This document shows positions 34,802 through 44,208 of a stretch of DNA of 64,000 nucleotides, piece by piece. The stretch lies in contig JAEUHX010000048.1 in NCBI GenBank assembly GCA_016792805.1, positions 1-64,000 on the forward strand, given 5' to 3'. A program made the translations under genes and the position numbers. The notes below the pieces were generated by a model that saw nothing but the letters and a program-made list of their open reading frames with translations, ran no database searches and had not been told where the DNA came from. The DNA comes from Planctomycetota bacterium. Lineage in GTDB: Bacteria > Planctomycetota > UBA1135 > JACQFD01. Each line of letters begins with the position of its first letter. Within the stretch, counting starts at the first letter, position 1.

Positions 34802-35616
34802 AGGAGGCGCTCAAAGCGGCTCGAAGTGCTGCGGCTTGGGGCGCGTCGGCGCAGGGTGGGGGTCTACAGATCCCCGGCCTTGAATCGTGGGGGCGGCTGC
34901 GCCACGGGCTCTCGCTTCGCCCCTGGAATGTCTCTTACACCGCCGGCGAAGAGTATGGTTCGCCGGCCGACGGCCGAGCGCAATTATGTGAATCTGTCGG
35001 AGTCGATCCTGCGAAGACCGTCGTGGCCGGACAGGTGCACGGGCGTCGCGTCGCCTGGATCGGCCCTGAGCACGCCCATCGCCACGCGCTCCAGCGCGGT
35101 ACCGCTCTCCCCGAGACGGACGGGCTCGCCACAGCGACTCCCGGCGTTGGTTGCCTCATCACGGCCGCCGACTGCCCGCCAGTCGTTTTGTGGGATTCAA
35201 AGACGCCTGCACTTGCCGTCCTTCACTGCGGCTGGCGCGGCACGGCGGCGGAAATTGTGCGCGAAGGGGTGCGTGCGCTCATTGCCCACGCGGGCACCCA
35301 TCCGCGCGACCTCCACGCGGCCATCGGCCCCGGCATCGGACCCTGCTGCTATGAGGTGGGCCCCGAGGTCCTCGAGCGCGTGCCGCGGGACTGGCGGCGT
35401 TCCGTGATCGCGATGCCCGCGCGTGCATGCGAAGGCAAGCCCAAGCTCCACCTCGGCGCGTGGCTCACCCACCAGCTCGCCTCCGAGGGCATCTCCCCGG
35501 AGCGTATTGTGAATTCCCCCTGGTGCACCGGCTGTCGCACCGATCTGTTCTACAGCCACAGAATCGAGCGTGGCCGCTGCGGCCGATTTGGGCTGCTCGC
35601 CGCCATCGCGGAGTGA
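34798..35616 (+). CDS. pgeF: Peptidoglycan editing factor / laccase-domain protein PgeF
   Basis: 272 residues, GTG start overlapping the previous stop. Family of multi-copper-like, zinc-binding proteins (YfiH) acting on purine nucleosides or on mis-made peptidoglycan precursors. Motifs: GQVHGRRV, TAADCPPVVLWD, AVLHCGWRGTAAEIV, IGPGIGPCCYEVG and CTGCRTDLFYSHR. The conserved His and Cys ligands are present. Last gene of the plus-strand series from 28588. Confidence 0.92.
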   Translation: MKEALKAARSAAAWGASAQGGGLQIPGLESWGRLRHGLSLRPWNVSYTAGEEYGSPADGRAQLCESVGVDPAKTVVAGQVHGRRVAWIGPEHAHRHALQRGTALPETDGLATATPGVGCLITAADCPPVVLWDSKTPALAVLHCGWRGTAAEIVREGVRALIAHAGTHPRDLHAAIGPGIGPCCYEVGPEVLERVPRDWRRSVIAMPARACEGKPKLHLGAWLTHQLASEGISPERIVNSPWCTGCRTDLFYSHRIERGRCGRFGLLAAIAE

Positions 35617-35668
35617 CTCGGGAGCCCACTTTTCGACGGCGAAAGAGGGCGCACGCAGATTTCGATTT

Positions 35669-35791
35669 GTAGGGTCGGCGCACGCGCCGAACGATGGCGC
35701 GGGGCTTGCCCCGCGCGATGAGGAATGGGAAGCGCGATTCGTCATCCGGCGGCGCACGCGCCGCCGAATCGGAACGGGCGCGCCCGTTCCC
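35669..35791 (+). repeat. Dispersed multi-hairpin repeat, copy 2
   Basis: Starts GTAGGGTCGGCGCACG and contains four consecutive palindromes: CGGCGCACGCGCCG, GCGCGGGGCTTGCCCCGCGC (followed by GATGA), GGCGGCGCACGCGCCGCC and GAACGGGCGCGCCCGTTC. The first two closely match copy 1 at 90-221 (minus strand). The third and fourth differ in sequence but stay palindromic. Confidence 0.72.
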
Positions 35792-35837
35792 CACGTCCAG
35801 ACTTACACTTTCTCCTTCACAGATAAGGGACGGCTAG

Positions 35838-35905
35838 GAATGGGGCGTGGGTCGGTCTTGGCGCGGCGAGTTCCGCTGCCGCGCCAAGACTGACCACGCC
35901 CCATT
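35838..35905. terminator. Long hairpin between converging genes, possible bidirectional terminator
   Basis: Arms of about 28 bases starting GAATGGGGCGTGG pair with GCCGCGCCAAGACT...CCATTC across loop GAGTTCCGCT. There is one bulged base and one G-T mismatch. It lies between the stops of pgeF (plus) and the S41 protease (minus). There is no T-tract, so termination is inferred from position and strength only. Confidence 0.5.
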
Positions 35906-35987
35906 CGTCCCGAGACACAATTCGACCGCCTCGCGCGCACGCGCCGACCCCACCGTCGATCCCTTCGGGCGCCATCGCCCGATCGAG

Positions 35988-38462
35988 CTACTTCGAGTCG
36001 CTCTTCGGGGCAGACGCTGTCTTCTTCGGTTTATTGAGGTTCGGGCCCAGGTCGATCCCGAGCGCCTTCTCTCGTTCCAGAAGCTTCGTGTACTCCGGAA
36101 GCGATGTGAACGTCGTGCCCATTCGCTTCAGCAATACTTCCATCGCGTCGCGGAGCTGAGGATCTTCCAACACATCGCCCAGCGGACCATTGCCCGGGAA
36201 GAGCTTGCCGCGCTCCTCTGCAACCTTGTCCCGAAGCTTCAGACGAAGCACTTTCCGCACTTCATTCTTCGGAAGGGGAGTCTTGAGGTCGACATAGAGC
36301 TGATCGAAGTCGGGATATTGGGCTTCGTCTTTCTCGTCGCTCACCGCGAGCTTCGTGAGGAGCTCGCGGTGCGACTCCCAGTGGCTCCGAATATAATTGG
36401 GAATCACCAGATTGCGCCCTTCCGCCTCGCCGTCGAGCTTCGCAACCTCTGCGGCGCGGCCGAGATCAAGCTCGGGCCACTCGCTCTCGATGTCGGGAGC
36501 GATCCCGCCCTGCTTCACCTCGCGCTTCTCGCGGTCGTACTCGGTATTGATGCCTCTGCCGCCCGGCAGGAACCAGCGTTCGACCGTGAGCTTCACGCGC
36601 GCGCCGCCGTCCCACTTGTTGTTCTTATTCAGATCGGTGAACGGCTCCCAGTCATCGTGGACGCCATTGTGATCTTTGTCCTCGAACGGCTCGTCCTGCA
36701 GAGACGGCAGATCAAAGAATCGCTGCACCGACCCTTTGCCGAAGCTGCGCTCTCCGATCACGATCGCGCGGCCGTGGTCCTGGAGCGCGCCCGCTGTGAT
36801 CTCGGAGGCCGACGCGGAGAACTCGTTGATCAGAACGACGACCGGCATCTCCTTGGGGATCACCGGATCGCGCTCCGTGCGATGCTCCGTGCGCTTGGCG
36901 TTGCGTTCTTCCGTATAGGTTACAAGCGAGCCCTTCGGCAGGAAGAGCTGGCAGAGAGCTGTCGCCGACTGGAGGTATCCTCCCGGATTGTAACGAAGGT
37001 CGAGAATGAGACCCTTCACGCCGCCGTTTCGTTGCATCTGCCGAAGCTCCGTGTAGAGCTGGCGGGGCATCTCGGCGCCGAATTCTTGAATATCAAAATA
37101 CGCAATGCCGCCCGGCAAGAGCTCCGACTCGAGAAGCGGAATTTTGATCTCCTCGCGGCGGATCTCGATCTCCTTCGGCGTCACCCACCCGCGGCGGGCC
37201 ACCTTCAGGATCACCTTCGACCCAGGCTCGCCCTTCAGGCGCTTGATGATGTCGTCGTCGGCCTGCCCTTCGGTCGACCACTCGGCGCGCTCGCCCTTCT
37301 CATTTTCTGTGATAATGGCAGTGACCTGATCGCCCGAGCGGATACCCGAGCGGTAGGCTGGCCCTGAGAAGAAGGGGCGAACGATCGTGAAGTAGCGTCC
37401 GATCGTCTGCACGCGCGCACCGATGCCGGCGTACTGCTGATTGAGCCCCTGCAGCATGCGCGCGACCTCCTGCGGAGTCATGAAGGTCGAATAGCGGTCG
37501 AGCTCGTTCAGGAGCCCTCGCGCCGCGGCAGCCACCAGCTCCTCACGATTCCACTGCTCGCCCTGAATGTGACGTTCACGAATCAGGTCGAGAATGTCAT
37601 CGAGGAGCCGTGGGTCGCCCGGTTCGACTTTTTGTGCACTCTGCTTCGAGCGCTCCTCGTGGATTTTCTGGAGCTTCTCAATCTTCGCGCGCCAGCGGTT
37701 CGCTTCGGCTTCCCGATCGAGATAGAGGCGGGCGAGGCGGCCGCGATCCGAGGGCTCCTCCTGAAGTTTGCGAAGGAGAGACTTCACTTCTTCGACGTCG
37801 TCGATTGCCGCCAGTGCGAAGGCGCCTTCGACCTTGAGCTCGGGATCCTCCGATCGGTAAAAGCCGACCATTTCCTTGCGGGCCGCCGTCTTGTCATCGG
37901 ACGAGCCGTGCCGCCAGAGCGCCTGGGCAACGGCAAGCCGCGTCCTGGGCGCAAGCTCGCCTGCGCCGAGAAGATCCTTGAGCTTCTTCGCGACATTCTC
38001 GGGCTTCTTGAAGGAGAGCTCTGGGGAGGCCAGCAGCTCAGCGGCCGTCGAGGCCTCCTCGCCCTTGAGCTCGATTACTTGGAGGTACGCGGCGCCGATG
38101 TCGTCGGAGTAGCTGTTCTCCGAGTCGAGTTGAGCGAGTGCGGGACCCAAGACGAGCTTCCCCTTTTCCGGCGCCTTGGCGAGCGCCGCCTTGACCGCAT
38201 CCCGGAGCGGCTTCTCGTCGTCTCCTCCGCGCAGCCTCAGGAGTTCCTGAGTGAGCGGCCAGAGATGGCGCACATCGGTAGCCGCGGCGCGATCGACGAT
38301 CTGAGCGACGGCCGTCTGGGGATCCTGGCCGCCGTCGCCGTCCCGCAGAATCGCAGCTGCGGGCTCAAGCGCGCTCGAGGTCGCTCCAGCGCGCGCCCCC
38401 GAGGCAGCCACCGGCACGAGGAGGAGAGTGAGGGCGACCGCTGCCGTGCGAAGTTCAAGCAT
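35988..38462 (-). CDS. S41 C-terminal processing protease (CtpA/Prc-like)
   Basis: 824 residues with an N-terminal signal peptide (AVALTLLLVPVAASGARAG). About 300 residues of helical repeats follow, then a PDZ domain (YRSGIRSGDQVTAI) and the tail-specific protease core. The Ser-Lys dyad is visible: SASASEI with Ser at about residue 549, and SFGKGSVQ with Lys at about 574. A Lys-rich tail ends the protein. Periplasmic processing protease. The N-terminal repeat extension is longer than in typical CtpA. Divergent from moaC. Confidence 0.9.
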   Translation of the reverse strand: MLELRTAAVALTLLLVPVAASGARAGATSSALEPAAAILRDGDGGQDPQTAVAQIVDRAAATDVRHLWPLTQELLRLRGGDDEKPLRDAVKAALAKAPEKGKLVLGPALAQLDSENSYSDDIGAAYLQVIELKGEEASTAAELLASPELSFKKPENVAKKLKDLLGAGELAPRTRLAVAQALWRHGSSDDKTAARKEMVGFYRSEDPELKVEGAFALAAIDDVEEVKSLLRKLQEEPSDRGRLARLYLDREAEANRWRAKIEKLQKIHEERSKQSAQKVEPGDPRLLDDILDLIRERHIQGEQWNREELVAAAARGLLNELDRYSTFMTPQEVARMLQGLNQQYAGIGARVQTIGRYFTIVRPFFSGPAYRSGIRSGDQVTAIITENEKGERAEWSTEGQADDDIIKRLKGEPGSKVILKVARRGWVTPKEIEIRREEIKIPLLESELLPGGIAYFDIQEFGAEMPRQLYTELRQMQRNGGVKGLILDLRYNPGGYLQSATALCQLFLPKGSLVTYTEERNAKRTEHRTERDPVIPKEMPVVVLINEFSASASEITAGALQDHGRAIVIGERSFGKGSVQRFFDLPSLQDEPFEDKDHNGVHDDWEPFTDLNKNNKWDGGARVKLTVERWFLPGGRGINTEYDREKREVKQGGIAPDIESEWPELDLGRAAEVAKLDGEAEGRNLVIPNYIRSHWESHRELLTKLAVSDEKDEAQYPDFDQLYVDLKTPLPKNEVRKVLRLKLRDKVAEERGKLFPGNGPLGDVLEDPQLRDAMEVLLKRMGTTFTSLPEYTKLLEREKALGIDLGPNLNKPKKTASAPKSDSK

Positions 38463-38690
38463 GGAGTTCGTTCAAGAGAGGCACTTCCACTTCGGAGAGC
38501 TCGGCATCCATCGGACGGCGGGCGCGGCGAGGTGGAGAGAAGGGCGGGACAGTATCCGGGACGGGCGAAGAGCTAAAAAAGTGCTTTCAGAAGAACGGCT
38601 TCGGAGAGATACGGAGGCCCGAGCTGTCGAACAGGGGGCCGAGTGACCCTTGTCCCGACGCCGCGGGGCGCTCGACGCTACGATGCCGCC
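38463..38690. promoter_or_regulatory. Divergent intergenic region (S41 protease / moaC)
   Basis: 228 bases between divergent starts. It contains an AT-richer patch (AGCTAAAAAAGTGC near 38570) that could belong to a promoter, but no convincing -35/-10 pair. No Moco riboswitch-like structure was recognised. Confidence 0.4.
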
Positions 38691-39200
38691 ATGGCCTCGG
38701 ACTCTGCCCCGTTCACCCATCTCGACGCTTCCGGGAAAGCGCGCATGGTGGACGTGACCTCCAAGGACGTGACGGTGCGGCGCGCGGTGGCGCGGGCGCG
38801 CCTGGAGTTCCCTGGCGACACCCTCGAGGCGCTCAAGGAGCAGGGCGCGCCGAAGGGGAGCGTCACCGGCGTGGCGCGCGTTGCCGGAATTCAGGCGGCC
38901 AAGCGCACCTTCGAGCTGATTCCGCTTTGCCATGCGATCCCGCTTCATTCCGTGACGATCGACTTCGAGATTTGCGACCGCAATCTCCTCCAAGTAACGT
39001 GCGCGGCGGTCGCTGAGGCCAAGACCGGCGTCGAGATGGAAGCGCTCGTCGGGGCGTCCGTCGCCGCACTGACCGTCTACGACATGTGTAAGGCCATTAC
39101 AAAAGGCATCAAAATCACCGAGGTCGCTCTGCTGGAAAAGCATGGCGGCCGCAGCGGCTCGTGGACTGCGTCCGAAGTGTCGGCGCGCGAACCGCAGTAA
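38691..39200 (+). CDS. moaC: Cyclic pyranopterin monophosphate synthase MoaC
   Basis: 169 residues from ATG 38691. Second step of molybdenum-cofactor synthesis. Motifs: FTHLDASGKARMVDVTSK, GVARVAGIQAAKRT, LIPLCHAIPL, and KTGVEMEALVGASVAALTVYDMCKA in pattern. No other moa gene is in the window; the gene is followed nine bases later by asd. Confidence 0.95.
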   Translation: MASDSAPFTHLDASGKARMVDVTSKDVTVRRAVARARLEFPGDTLEALKEQGAPKGSVTGVARVAGIQAAKRTFELIPLCHAIPLHSVTIDFEICDRNLLQVTCAAVAEAKTGVEMEALVGASVAALTVYDMCKAITKGIKITEVALLEKHGGRSGSWTASEVSAREPQ

Positions 39201-39208
39201 GCCTCGCC

Positions 39209-40240
39209 ATGGGAGTTTCGATCGCAGTGGTGGGCGCCACCGGCGCCGTCGGCCAGGAAATTCTCCGTGTGCTCGAACAGCGGCGCACGCCTGTGGACCG
39301 CATCCGCCTGTTTGCCTCCGAGAAGTCGAGAGGAGGCGAAACCACATTCCGCGGTGAGCGCGTTCCGCTGGAGATGCTCGCTCCGGGCTCGTTCCGCGGC
39401 TTCGACGCCGTGCTGCTCTCCGCCGGCGCCACCGTGTCGCGCACGGCGGTGCCCCAGGCGATCTCGGAAGGGGCGCTCGCCATCGACAATTCATCGGCCT
39501 TCCGTGAGGACCCCGACGTGCCGCTCGTCGTGCCCGAGGTCAACGCCCATCGCCTGGGAGAGGCCCACGGAATTGTTGCGAATCCTAATTGCACGGCGGC
39601 CATCCTGCTCATGGCGCTCGCGCCCCTTCATCGAGCGTTCGGTGTGAAGCGGGTGATCGTGGCCTCCTATCAGGCCGTGAGCGGAAAGGGGGCTCGCGCC
39701 ATGGCAGAGTGCGAGGCCCAAACGCGCGATGTACTCGCCGGTCGCCCTGCCGTGCCGTCGGTTTTCCCCAAGCCAATCGCCTTCAATGTGCTTCCACACG
39801 TCGACCTCTTCGAGTCGGACGGACGCACTCGCGAGGAGATCAAGGTCGAGCGGGAGACGCGCAAGATTCTCGAACATCCAACGCTCGCCCTCGATGCCAC
39901 TTGCGTGCGCGTCCCCGTGCTCCGCTGCCATAGCGAGGCAGTCACGGTGGAACTCGAGCGCCCCTGTTCGCCCGAAGAGGCGCGGGATCTGTGGCGACGG
40001 TCGCCCGGAGTTACCGTCGTCGATGAGCCTGCGCGCAACGGGTATCCGACGCCGCTCGACGCGGAAGGGGGCGACGACGTGCTGGTCGGGCGCGTTCGCC
40101 GTGCCACGGTGTTCGAGCGAGGCCTGAGCTTTTGGTGCGTCGGCGATCAGCTGCGCAAGGGCGCCGCCCTGAATGCGGTGCAGATTCTTGAGCATGCGAT
40201 TCCGAAGAGCGTTGCCGCCGCGAGCCCCGCGATCCGCTGA
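39209..40240 (+). CDS. asd: Aspartate-semialdehyde dehydrogenase
   Basis: 343 residues from ATG 39209. Reduces aspartyl phosphate to aspartate semialdehyde for lysine, threonine and diaminopimelate synthesis. NADP site VVGATGAVGQEIL at 8-20, DNSSAFR, the catalytic Cys128 in NPNCT, SYQAVSGKG, and a C-terminal RKGAALNAVQI. Length is typical. Confidence 0.95.
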   Translation: MGVSIAVVGATGAVGQEILRVLEQRRTPVDRIRLFASEKSRGGETTFRGERVPLEMLAPGSFRGFDAVLLSAGATVSRTAVPQAISEGALAIDNSSAFREDPDVPLVVPEVNAHRLGEAHGIVANPNCTAAILLMALAPLHRAFGVKRVIVASYQAVSGKGARAMAECEAQTRDVLAGRPAVPSVFPKPIAFNVLPHVDLFESDGRTREEIKVERETRKILEHPTLALDATCVRVPVLRCHSEAVTVELERPCSPEEARDLWRRSPGVTVVDEPARNGYPTPLDAEGGDDVLVGRVRRATVFERGLSFWCVGDQLRKGAALNAVQILEHAIPKSVAAASPAIR

Positions 40241-40336
40241 ACTCAACTTTTCTTTTGTTGTCATCGATAACAATCTGCAACGCTCACGATGCCGCCTCGC
40301 TCCGCTCCCCGGAACGCCCCTGAGACACCCCGAACT

Positions 40337-40873
40337 ATGACCCAAGAAGACGATTCGAAGCGAGCCCAAGCGGAACTCGCACGCCTTCAGAAGCTCGTCG
40401 AAATGATGAGCCAGCATGGGCTCGTGGAACTCGAGCTCAAGCCGGATGGAACTGTGAAGCTGCGCAAGCAGGAGGAGCGCCGCGATCCGGCGCCGGCTCC
40501 GATGTGGATGCCCGGCCCCTGGATGGCGCCTCCTGCCACGGCCGCTCCTGCGCCGAGCGCGGCACCTGCCGCTGCGCCGTCGCCGGCGCCCGCTGCGGAG
40601 TCGGCACCGGCGGCTCCCAAGAAGGAACTCGGACTCACGGAATTCAAGAGCCCCATCGTCGGCACGTTCTATCGGAAGCCGGCGCCGGATAAGGAGCCTT
40701 TTGTCGACCGCGGAGCGCGCGTTCGTCCCGACTCGGTGCTTTGTATTATCGAAGCGATGAAGGTGATGAATGAGATTCGCGCCGAGCTGTCGGGCGAAGT
40801 GGTGGACATTCTCGTGAAGGATGGCGAGGCCGTGGAGTATGGCCAGCCGCTCTTCCTTATCCGTCCTGCCTAA
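40337..40873 (+). CDS. accB: Biotin carboxyl carrier protein of acetyl-CoA carboxylase
   Basis: 178 residues. An N-terminal segment ([19 protein letters not shown]) is followed by a Pro/Ala linker at about 50-95. The biotinyl domain has Lys142 in EAMKVMNEI. It carries carboxybiotin between the two carboxylase activities in fatty-acid synthesis. It is nine bases before accC. Confidence 0.96.
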   Translation: MTQEDDSKRAQAELARLQKLVEMMSQHGLVELELKPDGTVKLRKQEERRDPAPAPMWMPGPWMAPPATAAPAPSAAPAAAPSPAPAAESAPAAPKKELGLTEFKSPIVGTFYRKPAPDKEPFVDRGARVRPDSVLCIIEAMKVMNEIRAELSGEVVDILVKDGEAVEYGQPLFLIRPA

Positions 40874-40882
40874 GGAGCCAAG

Positions 40883-42229
40883 GTGTTCCGCAGGATCCTG
40901 ATCGCCAACCGTGGCGAGATTGCGGTGCGCGTGATGCGCGCGTGCCGTGAGCTCGGAGTGGAGACGGTGCTCGTCTATTCGGAGGCCGACCGCAATGCAC
41001 AATACTTGCGGATGGCCGATGAGACGATCTGTATTGGCCCCGCGCCGTCCGCCAAGAGCTACCTCGATATTCCCAAGATTATTTCCGCAGCCGAGATCGC
41101 CGACGTCGAAGCGATCCACCCGGGGTACGGCTTCCTCTCGGAGAATGCACATTTCGCCGAAGTGTGCCACGCCTGTAATATTCGCTTCATCGGGCCGCCC
41201 CCCGAGGCGATCGCATCATTTGGCGACAAGCAGCGTGCCCGCGCCATCGCCAAGGTGGCGGGCGTGCCGACGGTTCCCGGCAGCACTGGGATCCTTGCGA
41301 CCGAGGAGGAGGCGTTGAGAGTGGCACGCGAGATCGGCTTCCCGGTCATCCTGAAGGCCGTCGCCGGTGGCGGCGGCCGCGGAATGCGCGTCGCCCACAA
41401 CGAAGTGTCGCTTGTGAACGGGCTCCACCAGGCGCGTGCGGAAGCGGAGGCCGCGTTCAAGAACTCCGGGGTCTACCTCGAGAAGTTCATCGAGCGGCCG
41501 CGGCACGTCGAGATTCAGGTCCTCGGAGACGGAGGTGGGAATTTATTGTATCTCGGCGAGCGCGATTGCTCGCTCCAGCGCCGTCATCAGAAGCTTGTCG
41601 AGGAAGCGCCTTCGCCGGTTCTGACGCCGGAGATTCGCCGACGCATGGGCGAGGCGGCCGTCGCGGTGTGCCGGCAGACGAATTATGAGAACGCGGGAAC
41701 TGTGGAGTTCCTCGTCGATCGCAATGGCAACTTCTACTTCATTGAGGTCAACGCGCGCATCCAGGTGGAGCACCCGGTGACCGAAATGGTGACCGGAATC
41801 GACCTCGTGCAGGAGCAGATCCGCATCGCCGCCGGCGAGCGGCTGCGCTGGAAGCAGAGCGATATTCAGATGAAAGGGTGCGCCATCGAGTGCCGCATCA
41901 ATGCCGAAGATCCCGACGCCAACTTCCGCCCGACGCCTGGCCGCGTGACGGCCTGGATGGCGCCCGGCGGACCAGGGGTTCGCCTCGACACCCATGTGGC
42001 CGCGGGCGCCGAGATCCCGCCGAATTACGACTCCCTGGTGGCGAAGCTGATCGTGCATCGACCGACGCGCCGGGAAGCCATCGCGACGATGCGCCGCTGC
42101 CTGAGCGAGTTCCACGTCGAGGGCATCTCCACGACCATTCCGTTCCACCGGAAGGTGTTCGAGCACGCCGATTTCCTGTCGGGCGAGGTCGATACGGGAT
42201 TCGTCGAGCGCTATTTCGCGACCCGGTAG
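40883..42229 (+). CDS. accC: Biotin carboxylase, acetyl-CoA carboxylase subunit
   Basis: 448 residues, GTG start after AAGGAGCC. ATP-grasp enzyme that carboxylates biotin on AccB. Motifs: [26 protein letters not shown], the Gly-rich [38 protein letters not shown]. Length and order are standard. Together with accB it forms a two-gene unit. Confidence 0.97.
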   Translation: MFRRILIANRGEIAVRVMRACRELGVETVLVYSEADRNAQYLRMADETICIGPAPSAKSYLDIPKIISAAEIADVEAIHPGYGFLSENAHFAEVCHACNIRFIGPPPEAIASFGDKQRARAIAKVAGVPTVPGSTGILATEEEALRVAREIGFPVILKAVAGGGGRGMRVAHNEVSLVNGLHQARAEAEAAFKNSGVYLEKFIERPRHVEIQVLGDGGGNLLYLGERDCSLQRRHQKLVEEAPSPVLTPEIRRRMGEAAVAVCRQTNYENAGTVEFLVDRNGNFYFIEVNARIQVEHPVTEMVTGIDLVQEQIRIAAGERLRWKQSDIQMKGCAIECRINAEDPDANFRPTPGRVTAWMAPGGPGVRLDTHVAAGAEIPPNYDSLVAKLIVHRPTRREAIATMRRCLSEFHVEGISTTIPFHRKVFEHADFLSGEVDTGFVERYFATR

Positions 42230-42295
42230 GGACGCGGGATGCTGGCGGGGCCGGTTCATGTCCTGTGGCTCCGTTTTCGATAGGGTGTCGGCCCG

Positions 42296-43252
42296 ATGAG
42301 CCCGTTCCACCCCACACACTCGGCTGGAGCCCCCGGCCGCAGCTCATTTCCGCGCCCCCGACGGTTGGGGTGGCGCCGCGGGGTTTGGACGCTCCTTCTC
42401 GTCGGCGTTGGAACCGTCCCCGGCGGCTGTCTCACGAGCGAGCGCTGGGGCGAGGAGACCGAGTTCATCATCGGTCGCCAGGGCATTGTGAACGCCTACC
42501 GTGAGCCCGGACCTAGCCCGGTTCGGCTGAGCGGCGTTCGCACCGACGTCCCGAAGCTCGACGAAAGCAACGTCGTGGAAGTTGAGCGCGTGACAGGGCC
42601 CCTCCGGGTTCGATTGGCGGGCGAGCGTGGCGCGCGAACGCTCGAGTACTACCGCCCGCGGATCCAGACGAGCCCCTATGGCACCATTTTGGGAGGCGTC
42701 AACACGGTGGCGCGCCTCGCCTTCGCCGACGATGCAACCGCCGTCGTGCATCACACCTGCCTGCTCACGATCGGCAATGCTGCCGCCGGGGAGCCGCGAC
42801 TTTGGTGCGATCGCCTCTCGATTCTTGAGTACACACAATCGGCCGAGCCGAAGCTCGGGCCGATCGAGCTGCCCGGCGGCGCGCGCATCGATGCCCCGCC
42901 GTTGGGACGTTACAAAATCGCCCTGGAGCGCGATCGCTACTATCGCCTCTCGAACGACGGAAAAGTGCCGATCGAGCTGACGATCGCCGGGAAGTCCACA
43001 TGGATTCGCCCGTCGGAGACGATCGATCTGCCGGCGCTGCGCAACCCCGAGTCCGCAGGTGAAGCGGGGGCCACTCCCGCTTCTGCGACCGTCGTCGGCG
43101 GCGAGGGCGCGCCTGCGCGGATCGGCGAAGCCGATTTCGGCTCGGCCCGCGTCGAATTCGACCCGCTCCAGCCCAAGATCGGCCGGCGTGGGCCGCGCTC
43201 GGATTCGAGCGCCGCGCCTTCGCAGGCGCCGAAGACCCCAGGAGACAAATAA
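42296..43252 (+). CDS. Predicted lipoprotein of unknown function
   Basis: 318 residues. After a basic, Pro-rich start comes a hydrophobic stretch ([16 protein letters not shown]) ending in a lipobox-like Cys at about residue 45. The body is beta-rich and shows no known catalytic motif ([47 protein letters not shown]). The tail is low-complexity. Its stop overlaps the start of the next gene (TAATG), linking it to the sugar-nucleotide operon. Confidence 0.6.
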   Translation: MSPFHPTHSAGAPGRSSFPRPRRLGWRRGVWTLLLVGVGTVPGGCLTSERWGEETEFIIGRQGIVNAYREPGPSPVRLSGVRTDVPKLDESNVVEVERVTGPLRVRLAGERGARTLEYYRPRIQTSPYGTILGGVNTVARLAFADDATAVVHHTCLLTIGNAAAGEPRLWCDRLSILEYTQSAEPKLGPIELPGGARIDAPPLGRYKIALERDRYYRLSNDGKVPIELTIAGKSTWIRPSETIDLPALRNPESAGEAGATPASATVVGGEGAPARIGEADFGSARVEFDPLQPKIGRRGPRSDSSAAPSQAPKTPGDK

Positions 43253-44196
43253 TGGCACGTGCACTTGTGACCGGCGGAGCCGGTTTCCTCGGCTCGCATC
43301 TGTGCGAAGCCCTCCTGGCCCGCGGCTACGAGGTGATCGCGATGGACAGTCTCCTCACGGGAGATGTCCGGAATATCGAGCACCTGATCGGGCGCCCGGG
43401 GTTCCAATTCGTCAAGTACGATGTCACCAATCATGTGCACGTTCCGGGAAAGCTCGACGCGATCCTGCATTTCGCATCGCCGGCAAGTCCCGTCGACTAC
43501 CTGGAGCTGCCGATCCAGACATTGAAAGTGGGCTCCCTCGGAACGCACAAGACGCTCGGCCTCGCCAAGGAGAAGAAGGCCCGCTATCTGCTCGCGTCCA
43601 CTTCGGAGGTGTACGGCGATCCGCTCGTCCACCCGCAGACCGAGGATTATTGGGGAAATGTCAATCCGATCGGCCCGCGCGGAGTTTACGACGAGGCCAA
43701 GCGTTTTGCCGAAGCCATGACGATGGCGTACCACAGGACCCACGGCGTGGAGACGCGCATCGTTCGGATTTTCAATACCTACGGGCCGCGGATGCGGCTG
43801 CGCGACGGCCGCGCGCTGCCGATGTTCCTCACGCAGGCGCTGCGCGGCGAGGACGTCACGGTTTACGGCGACGGCACCCAGACGCGCTCTTTCTGTTATG
43901 TGAGCGATCTCATCGAGGGGATCATTCGGCTTCTCGAGTCGAATGAGACGCTGCCGGTGAATATTGGGAATCCCACCGAGATGACGATTGAGGAATTCGC
44001 GCGCGAGATCGTGAAGCGCACGGGCAGCCGCTCGAAGGTCGTGTACCGGCCGCTCCCGAAGGACGATCCCAAGCAGCGCCGCCCCGATATCACCAAAGCG
44101 CGGACACTGCTCGGCTGGGAGCCGAAGGTCGCTCTCGGCGACGGTCTCGAGAAGACCATTGAGTGGTTCCGGCCTCGCGTCGCGGAGCTGGCGTAG
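43252..44196 (+). CDS. UDP-glucuronate decarboxylase-like NAD-dependent epimerase/dehydratase
   Basis: 314 residues. [11 protein letters not shown] nucleotide motif, [37 protein letters not shown] (Tyr-x3-Lys) and FNTYGPRM are the hallmarks of UDP-xylose synthase. Likely product: UDP-xylose from UDP-glucuronate. It starts the sugar-nucleotide gene run and is 12 bases from glmS. UDP-glucuronate could come from an enzyme outside the window or from the dehydrogenase at 46116. Confidence 0.88.
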   Translation: MARALVTGGAGFLGSHLCEALLARGYEVIAMDSLLTGDVRNIEHLIGRPGFQFVKYDVTNHVHVPGKLDAILHFASPASPVDYLELPIQTLKVGSLGTHKTLGLAKEKKARYLLASTSEVYGDPLVHPQTEDYWGNVNPIGPRGVYDEAKRFAEAMTMAYHRTHGVETRIVRIFNTYGPRMRLRDGRALPMFLTQALRGEDVTVYGDGTQTRSFCYVSDLIEGIIRLLESNETLPVNIGNPTEMTIEEFAREIVKRTGSRSKVVYRPLPKDDPKQRRPDITKARTLLGWEPKVALGDGLEKTIEWFRPRVAELA

Positions 44197-44208
44197 GCGG
44201 GCGAACGT

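Larger units (their letters stand above)
35617..35987. other. Convergent intergenic region with repeat copy 2 and a long hairpin
   Basis: 371 bases between two converging genes. It holds no convincing gene. It contains the dispersed multi-hairpin repeat (35669-35791) and a separate long inverted repeat (35838-35905). Confidence 0.6.

Noticed and set aside
35847..37367. A 506-codon plus-strand open frame over the S41 protease
   Set aside because: Antisense to a protease with an intact Ser-Lys dyad and PDZ domain. It also begins in the intergenic hairpin.
38463..38690. Molybdenum-cofactor riboswitch before moaC
   Set aside because: The region is long enough, but I could not recognise the conserved helices.
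44197..44208. glmS ribozyme/riboswitch upstream of glmS
   Set aside because: Only 12 bases separate glmS from the preceding gene, too few for the ribozyme.
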